In this document: positions 57,344 through 64,000 of the stretch, piece after piece
Position numbering within the stretch: position 1 is the stretch's first letter
Layout: every line of letters begins with the position of its first letter
From: Durusdinium trenchii
Taxonomy: Eukaryota > Sar > Dinophyceae > Suessiales > Symbiodiniaceae
Reading direction: 5' to 3'
Assembly (NCBI GenBank): GCA_963970005.1
Contig: CAXAMN010020890.1
Coordinates: forward strand, 1,090,046-1,154,045
Length of the DNA: 64,000 bases
Made by a program: the position numbers and the translations under genes
The notes under the pieces: generated by a model
Told to the model about the DNA's origin: nothing
The model's database searches: none
The model's input: the letters and a program-made list of their open reading frames with translations, nothing else

Positions 57344-60300
57344 TCATTGGGCAAATCTTGAGATGTCGCTGCTGCGTCTACTCATAAAATTGCGACTGGG
57401 ATGCGCATGCAGGATCGTCATAGAATCTATCACATTTAATTCCAAGTACAAGCACATCACCCGTGAGATAGAAGTAATCAGATTCAAAAACCTCTGATCC
57501 AGAATTCTCGGCACACGAGGCACCACAAGGATGAAGGGACTGGCCTTGAACAACTTAACCTGACTGTGTCTGTTCAATCAATTCCAAGGCTTCCAAGGCC
57601 CTAGGCATCGACAACCCTTCTGTTCTGAACTTAAAAGCCTGTAACGTGCTGCAAATTTACCATGACATTTTGCAGCGTTCTGGCTGTTTGTGGAAATGAA
57701 GCTGTGTTGTGTCTAGCTTCATTCATTGCATCTATAATTTGGCTCCTTGCATGCCCCACAGTCGCATGATCATGGGATTGCTGCGAATCTAAGACAGGCG
57801 CGTCCAGTGAAAGGTTTTCGACCTCGCAGTTAGATTGGCGTCTCAAGCTGTTGCGAAAGCTAGAAGTGCATTTGATTCCTTTAAAGCTCTCGCCTGTCTT
57901 ACTTGAGCTCCATGTTGCATGCACTTTCTCTGCGCATAGCCATCTACATACAGTACAACAGAGCGTCACTGGCTTGCCATTGTGCCCGAAGTGGCCCGAA
58001 TTGGCCAGAGCAAGCGAACACAGCAAAGGAGCAAACAAGAACTTTTGTGATTCTCAAAGCGTCTAACCCATGCTCTCACTCTGTACGTGATTGAAGAGTC
58101 CCCATGCCCCAAACCCAAGAAGGTGAGGATTGAATCATGGATGTTCACGGTTAGAATGTCATGGCCTGATCTTGAGCTCCTGACAGTAGAGTCTTCGGCT
58201 TGCTTTCTGACTCTCAGATCAGTTTCTACCTGCACTCGAGGACAAGAGATGCTTTCGTTGCACAGGCCTGGCCTCCTTCTTATCCATGGTCCATAGGTGC
58301 ATACTGATTGGCCACACAAGAGATTGATTGGCAACACACACACACACCGACACCGAAGACTCCTCAGCAGTTCTGCATGGTTGTTCACTTCTCCTCGCAG
58401 TTTCAACTCTAAAAAAGATGACACCCCGATTTTGCAGCGACATCGGCCTGCCGCTCCACTGACTGGATGCGCTGAGTGAGCTCACCCAAGCGAAGTCCAG
58501 TCTGGGCAGCGGACACGGTGAAGGCCCAAGAACACGGGGAACAAGGAGAGCAGAATGTTGACTTACTGGTTGAAAGCATCTGAAGCGGCTGACACCGAAG
58601 TCTACAACACATTTCAGCAGTTCCTTAGATCATCTGGCAGACTTGGTCTTTGGAAAACTTGTACCTTCTGGAGCTCCCAAAAACCCGCTGAGGTGCCTGT
58701 GCCGAAGCTCCCGACCTTAAATGCTTGGTTGATTGCATTCGCAACCAAGCAGAAATAACTCTTTCGTGACCACGGGAGCTTCCCTCAAGCTCTTGGAAAG
58801 CGTGTAAACTCGTAGTGCAGCAAAAACTACCGATACTCCTCAAGACATCGGTCATACTCGCGGTTTATATGTCTCTTTGACATACCTGGGCCACTTCCTG
58901 CCCAAGTGAAGGCATTTACTCGTCAGCTCGTAGTCTATGCATGGGTGTGCAGGCTTCTTTCAAGTTTTTTGCAAGCATCAACATGTTAGTCCAAAGTAGG
59001 CTTCTGACTTGCTGTGGATCTCCAGCTGGCCTCCAAGAAGGAGCGATGTTGGATGAGAAGATATCGGAATATCTAGCTGAATCTAGCTGAAAGTCCTCCA
59101 TGTGGTGTTTCCAAATCTTGCAGTCCCTCCCGGATCAAACAACCATTCTGTCAATTGACTGTAGGCCAGCACGAGTTTGGGAACTCCAAGCTTATCCGGA
59201 TGGATAAGGAAGTTCAGGGTCTCTGATTGCGGCACTGGTTGCTTGTGCCCATGGGCCAAGCAGATTCCAGACCAGTTGCTTCCATGAGAAACATGTTTTT
59301 CGCTTTCTGATTGCAAATGGTTCACACATGTTTCAAACTTCAAACGATTCCCTGCTCAAACTCTTTGTCTTTCCGATATTATTTTGGGTAGTTTTTGGAA
59401 GTCAAACCACTTCCATGCCAACAATGGATCAGGGTGGTGACACTTCAGCCGTGAAAATCAATCTGACCCTCCTCACACCCACCTTTCAATTAATTTCCAA
59501 AAAAACATTTATATATTGAAACAAATTAATCAAGACAGTGACTCCACCCGCCCGTGGATCAACATACCTAAGGTAGATTGCATTTCTCGCTGCTATACGT
59601 GTCATGGAAGACTTTATCTGTTTTATCTATTGTCTACAGGATGGGATTTTGAAGCTGCGCGCCCCGTTTGGGATTGTATCTTTAGCTCAGTTCCTTGGAA
59701 AGAGTCCTAGGAACTGAGTCTCTTGGAGTCCGTTTGGGAGGTGGATCCGATCCTCCTGGCCAAATGTTCCACTGAAAAAGAGCTTCGTTGAATGCGAACG
59801 GTCAGTCGTGGAACATCCTGAGTCGCCCGGCCAATTGGTGCCAGGCGGAGATGGCGGGGTACCCATTGGTTTGAGACCCACAGATCCTGCCCTGATGTTC
59901 AAAGTATTGAAACGAGGTGGTGCCTATCTGAACTGCATCAATTTCGATCGAACTCTGCACCAGCAGACTGTCGCCTGCACGTGCAAGCCTGGGAGGGCCA
60001 AAACGAGTTAGAACTGCATGGGTGGCACAAGTACAGCTTTACTCAGGCTGTCTACCAGCGATTTGCCATGCAAATCGACATTGGACATTGGTCAATTGAA
60101 TGTGGTCTGTCTATTCAACAATCGTTCCTTTTGCCTACATGTTCTTTTTGCACGTTCTGCACCCACACAAAGCAACAACCACATCAGCTCCAAGTGCCGG
60201 GCGGAAGCTGCAGTGGCTGCAAAGGTGGCTGCATCCGACGCTTGGAGTGTTTGATGACCCGCTTGATTCAGATTCAATATGATGTGTGGGCTAGCTCTTG

Positions 60301-61365
60301 GAGCTGAGGCCAGGCGATGTGAACTTTTGTTGGGCATGTGAGCTTGGAACGTTTGTGGCGATGTGAGAAGAGCGGCTCATTTCACAGAAGTAGAGCAGTT
60401 ACAAAATAGAAGGCTGAAGGCAATTCACCCTTAATCATCCTCATGTACTTGATATCTCAAGCTTGGCTCCACTATGTTCTAGTCAGTGCATGGTGCCAAA
60501 GAGTCTCAGCTGGACTGCGAGGGAATCCAAAAACATAGCTGCCATTACCACTTGAGCGAAATCTTCGATGGCTTAAAGGCTACCAGCCTGAAGTTTCAAT
60601 GGATGAGGTTTCGACTTTTCTTTTTTAAAGATAACTCTTGCGGCCCGTTGCTGAAAGACTGCAGAAAGCCACAAAAGGCCAAATGAAACCGAATTGAGGA
60701 GCTCCTACTTCAATGCGCAAACTTGCCCTCAACGACTTTACTCCAATCAAAATAAAAGGAGGGTGGGAAGCTGTCAGGAATCCTTTGTTTGTTGGATCAT
60801 CAATGCATTGTCCTCAACGATAGCAGCTGATAGCATCGCGTTGGATGAGGCAAGAATAACCGTGACAAGTACATCCTTCAGTTCAGTTTGAAGGCTTTGC
60901 ACTGGCCCAATCCAAAGCTTTTTCACACTCTGCTCATGTTTGCTCAATCCTGCGACGTCAACGGGGAAGGAAGAACTCTGATTGAAGGAATTTGATAAGG
61001 ATGCCAAAAGCCATGAGACGTGCATCGCCTCAACTAATACACAGTGCCACTCAGAATCACACATCTTTGAAGGTGAACTCTTCTTCCGTCGAGCGCTTTT
61101 TGGTGCATGACCTAACAACAACCCTCCAAAAAGAGATCATGTTGAGTCCCACGGCCTCGCAGTCGCAGGTCATTTCTGCGTCGCCATCCTGTGAATCAAG
61201 GACCGTATCGCAGGTCAGGTTAAGTGACGGCCTGGTTCTGAGTTTACAAGCGTTCGGGGTTGTAAACTTAGGTTTGGAGAGCGTCGCTCCCACAATATCT
61301 CTGGACATTTGAACATCATCCCAAGGGTCCCAAGAGTGGGAAAAGTTCTTGCAAACTGCTACCAC
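57344..61365 (-). CDS. Minus-strand exon-like segments, unrecognised gene(s)
   Basis: Same-strand segments with protein character, upstream of the oxygenase: 61070-61330 (SRDIVGATLSKPKFTTPN, ISFWRVVVRSCTKKRSTEE), 60780-60990 (SVKKLWIGPVQSLQTELKDV), 59690-59880 (TKLFFSGTFGQEDRIHLPNG), 59100-59290 (ETLNFLIHPDKLGVPKLVLA, LTEWLFDPGG), 58920-59070 (FSSNIAPSWRPAGDPQQV), 58669-58760 (VANAINQAFKVGSFGTGTSA, consensus GTACAAG donor), 58430-58510 (helix RLGELTQRIQSVERQADV), 57640-58030 and 57360-57560 (ASPFILVVPRVPRILDQRF). They may belong to one or several genes. None is recognised, and phases were not closed. Confidence 0.3.
58333..58347. repeat. AC dinucleotide run
   Basis: A short (AC)n run. Other simple runs lie at 29731-29762 (TA-rich) and 55150-55166 (TA). 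Confidence 0.7.
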
Positions 61366-61369
61366 CTGG

Positions 61370-62430
61370 TTTCATCTGTAGGGCTGGACGTGCACCAAAA
61401 CCCAGCCATAGGGCACATGTACTCTGTAAGTAGAGAGGTCCATTTCCACGTTTCCTCTCCAACGTGCCAAGATAAGGGTCACTATTTTTGGTCACATTGG
61501 AACTATTCCGAAGCTTCTATGCTGAAGAGCCTGTAAATTCCCAGACCCAGCCTGCTTCTGTACGGATTGGACTCCTGCTCGCAGGCTCCTGATGGAGAAC
61601 ACCCGGGACTCTCCAAGTGCTTCAGGCAAGTCAGCATTGCAGCCACCCACCTACCCAGCCATCCACCCAGTCCACTGAAACCACCCACCGGACCTGGCAG
61701 ACCTGGCAGACCTGCTTCTGACCGGTCAGGTCTACTTGCATATTGGCCATCTACATCCATCATCCGTCTACCAGGGCGTCCCCGAAGCGGCGCCTCTGGG
61801 AGACCTGCGTCAAGACCGGCCGAACTCGTAGCGGGGGGAGATCGAGGTTTTTGGAGCGATGTGCCAAGAAGTCTGGCAGGCAAATGCCTGCAGTAGAGGT
61901 ATGAGATTCATGAAAGACCCTGCATGACTTCTTTTAAAAGACATAATACCTTTTCTGTGCAAAACTCATGAAGTTTCATGATCAAAGCAGTTTGTCATGC
62001 ACTTGATCAAGTTTTCAATCTACTGCCAACTCACCCAACCAGGCAAGGTTTACGACATTGCACTTCTAATGGCATTCGGTGACTTTTCAGAAACATACAT
62101 CTCCGCTCGCACAGGACGAATCATGTGTGACCCGCACAGATCGAAAATGACTTGTTCTCTCTAAAAGGATCTAAAAGGACTATTTTCCAAAGCCACATGG
62201 GTTGTGGGAAACTGCACTCTACACTCTTTTGGGGCCTTCTCACTCTTCTCCAGGAAGGCTGTAGGGCGCTTTTCGGTATTTTTTGGGACCTTGCGCATGT
62301 GGCTGGATCAAACCCCCAAGTGCAGTGCCTCAATGAAAAACCTTGTATATTCCGGGATATCCATGATAGAGAGTGACAAGTTGCACTCAAGATCCAAGCT
62401 TGGAAAGCGTACAAAAGGACAGTCTTCACA
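61370..62430. other. Interval without a supported gene
   Basis: Frames on both strands are short or low-complexity. At 61675-61715 there is a small tandem duplication of acctggcag units. Nothing with domain motifs or clear splice structure is seen. Confidence 0.4.
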
Positions 62431-62490
62431 AGAGTCAACTTCTCATTCCACCACTGGCACCTGACATGTCCAGAAGCTGCCCACGCACCA

Positions 62491-62823
62491 TTGGCTCAAA
62501 GACACGTCGCATATGGCGAGGTGAAGTGGCTGGCCATAGGATGCCATCAAGTACCGCCACCCCAAGAAAACCATCTCCGCAAGTATCTTCTTTCAGAAAA
62601 TAAGTGGACCAAGAAAATGTTCGGTTTGGAACGCAAAGCATCGGAGTCACCCACTTTGGAGTGGCTGGTTCCCGGCTTTGAACGTCGCCAGAAGTCTCCT
62701 TTGGGGATCCCTGCTGACTTGTCCAGCTGGGCCGCCTCAGTCCACGTTGAGGGCACGGTTTTCTGGTGGGCTCAAACACGCAGAATGTGCATGATCGGAA
62801 CTCTAAAGAACAAAGTAACATGA
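62491..62823 (+). CDS. Possible plus-strand coding segment, unknown
   Basis: An uninterrupted frame ending TGA at 62821-62823 with a protein-like mix (LRKYLLSENKWTKKMFGLER, ESPTLEWLVPGFERRQKSPL). The minus strand is open over the same stretch, so direction is not certain. If real, it would be the only coding segment on the plus strand in the last 10 kb. Confidence 0.25.
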   Translation: MAQRHVAYGEVKWLAIGCHQVPPPQENHLRKYLLSENKWTKKMFGLERKASESPTLEWLVPGFERRQKSPLGIPADLSSWAASVHVEGTVFWWAQTRRMCMIGTLKNKVT

Positions 62824-63378
62824 GATAGCAAGGCTTTTCATATCTTTTTCATGCAAGGTATTTTGATTGATCCATGGTTGACCTGCCACCGCACTTTGAA
62901 AGAATTTGTTAGACGGGTGTGTGACTGTTCTCCATCTCACAAAGTTCTGTGCAAAAGACAAGCATGCTTGGAAGCCTGTAAGGCCATAAGCGTTTTCCAT
63001 GTCATCCAAACACATGTTCTTTTGTGGTCAGAGTGCAAACACTTGCCAAACAACATATCTGCCAAACCTCGAATGTACGAGTATGCCAAAGGCATCATCT
63101 CGATTCACTCAGCATAGTGAGGCTCCAAACGCTGAGCATGCCATTCATGGTATTCCCCAAGGGGTTGGTAGGAAGACCTGCAAGCGCAAGTTCAACCACG
63201 GGCACGATGTACCAAAGATGTTTTACGACCACTTCTGGATCAAAATCTATGGAACCACTCATTCTGCGTCCAGAATTCTCTCATTTGCAATGGGGAAAAC
63301 ACACTTTGAACGAAACGCCACATTTTCCGAGCCAATGGCAAAGGTGAAGCCCTGTTGGTGATCACATGAAGTTGGTGA

Positions 63379-63708
63379 TTGGAACATTTCTCCCAGCACC
63401 TGTACTTGGGTGATCCCCAGACTAGAAGGAAACTTCAACACCTCATTGACTGCCCTTCAAGGCCCTGTTCGAAAAACACACCAACTGTTTTGGAGCTCTC
63501 GGAGTCCGTTCCGCCGTTTCGTGGAGTCTTTGGAGTTGCGTTCGAAATCAACGTTTTTCCGAGGCAGCGGCTGGCTCCGGCAATTCCTGGTTTCATCATG
63601 TTCGTGCCAGGGAGATTTGATGCCATATTGGTCATTCCACCTGGCAGTCGCCCAAGTCACTCACTGGTTTGGATTGAATCAAATGAATTGGTGGGTTCAT
63701 GTGCCTAG
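63379..63708 (+). CDS. Possible plus-strand coding segment, unknown
   Basis: A frame containing GVFGVAFEINVFPRQRLAPA and FIMFVPGRFDAILVIPPGS reads like beta-rich protein. A second frame on the same strand and two on the other are also open, so support is weak. It is close to the window edge. Beyond 63760 nothing is recognised. Confidence 0.2.
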   Translation: MEHFSQHLYLGDPQTRRKLQHLIDCPSRPCSKNTPTVLELSESVPPFRGVFGVAFEINVFPRQRLAPAIPGFIMFVPGRFDAILVIPPGSRPSHSLVWIESNELVGSCA

Positions 63709-64000
63709 CAATGGTGCGCCAGCAGGTGCTGGTGCAGGCGCAACAGGGTAGACCGGAGGAGGCTTGCTGAGCGTCGGAGGCCTCAGAAGGTGACTGTGGC
63801 GACCATGGGCCCGGACGAAGGCCTTGATGAGGGTGATGGATCAAACAATAGATGTACAAAATCAAACATGTCCTCAGATATTGCAAAAATGATAGGGATC
63901 CAAAAGCATACTCCTAAACTGCTAGTACTTACAGCGCTCTTAGTGCACCCAACAAATGGAGTGTAAGGTTTGTTGGAGATTTCACCCCGAGAGGCTGTTC

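Noticed and set aside
62490..62510. Spliced-leader-like ccattggctcaaag
   Set aside because: It lacks two T bases of the conserved leader core and has no gene start nearby; a similar chance match lies at 28079.

Overview
The window looks like nuclear DNA of a dinoflagellate, most likely close to the coral-symbiont family Symbiodiniaceae. This is inferred from gene architecture; no marker gene was searched. The genes are split into many short exons of about 60-340 bp. Several introns only fit if GC (perhaps also GA) is the donor, with the same few bases repeated at both splice sites. Recognisable genes lie in a long one-directional block on the minus strand. Two leaders resemble signal-plus-transit peptides of complex plastids, and copia-type retroelement debris is common. 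A run of ten Ns marks a scaffold gap at 11556-11565.

Layout. From 0 to 35 kb the minus strand carries, from high to low coordinate: a tryptophan- and charge-rich helical protein (34.3-35.2 kb); an unrecognised multi-exon gene (29.5-34 kb); a nucleotide-sugar transporter (24.4-28.6 kb); a PX-domain protein with repeated VPPG-type beta modules (17.1-22.0 kb); a dynamin-superfamily GTPase (10.1-16.1 kb); and a bacterial-type, probably plastid, ribosomal protein L3 (about 1.0-4.8 kb) with a candidate plastid leader exon at 7.1 kb and possible extra 3' exons below 0.9 kb. From 36 to 39.4 kb the plus strand carries separate ATG-started reading frames divided by a T-rich repeat family. From 40.3 to 51 kb the sequence is mostly repeats and decay: a copia-type LTR with primer-binding site and gag, broken gene fragments, a nested tandem duplication of about 2 kb units containing a tRNA relic, a tRNA-Pro-like gene, a degraded copia pol, and a TTGG microsatellite. 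From 51.9 to 61.4 kb minus-strand exons return, including a Cupin_4/JmjC-type oxygenase with a plastid-like leader. From 61.5 to 64 kb nothing is recognised with confidence.

The genes do not form an operon or pathway. They share only strand and intron style. Exon limits were read by eye from reading-frame phase and family conservation. Limits described as exact rest on splice phase that closes properly; the others are approximate. No functional assignment was checked by database search.
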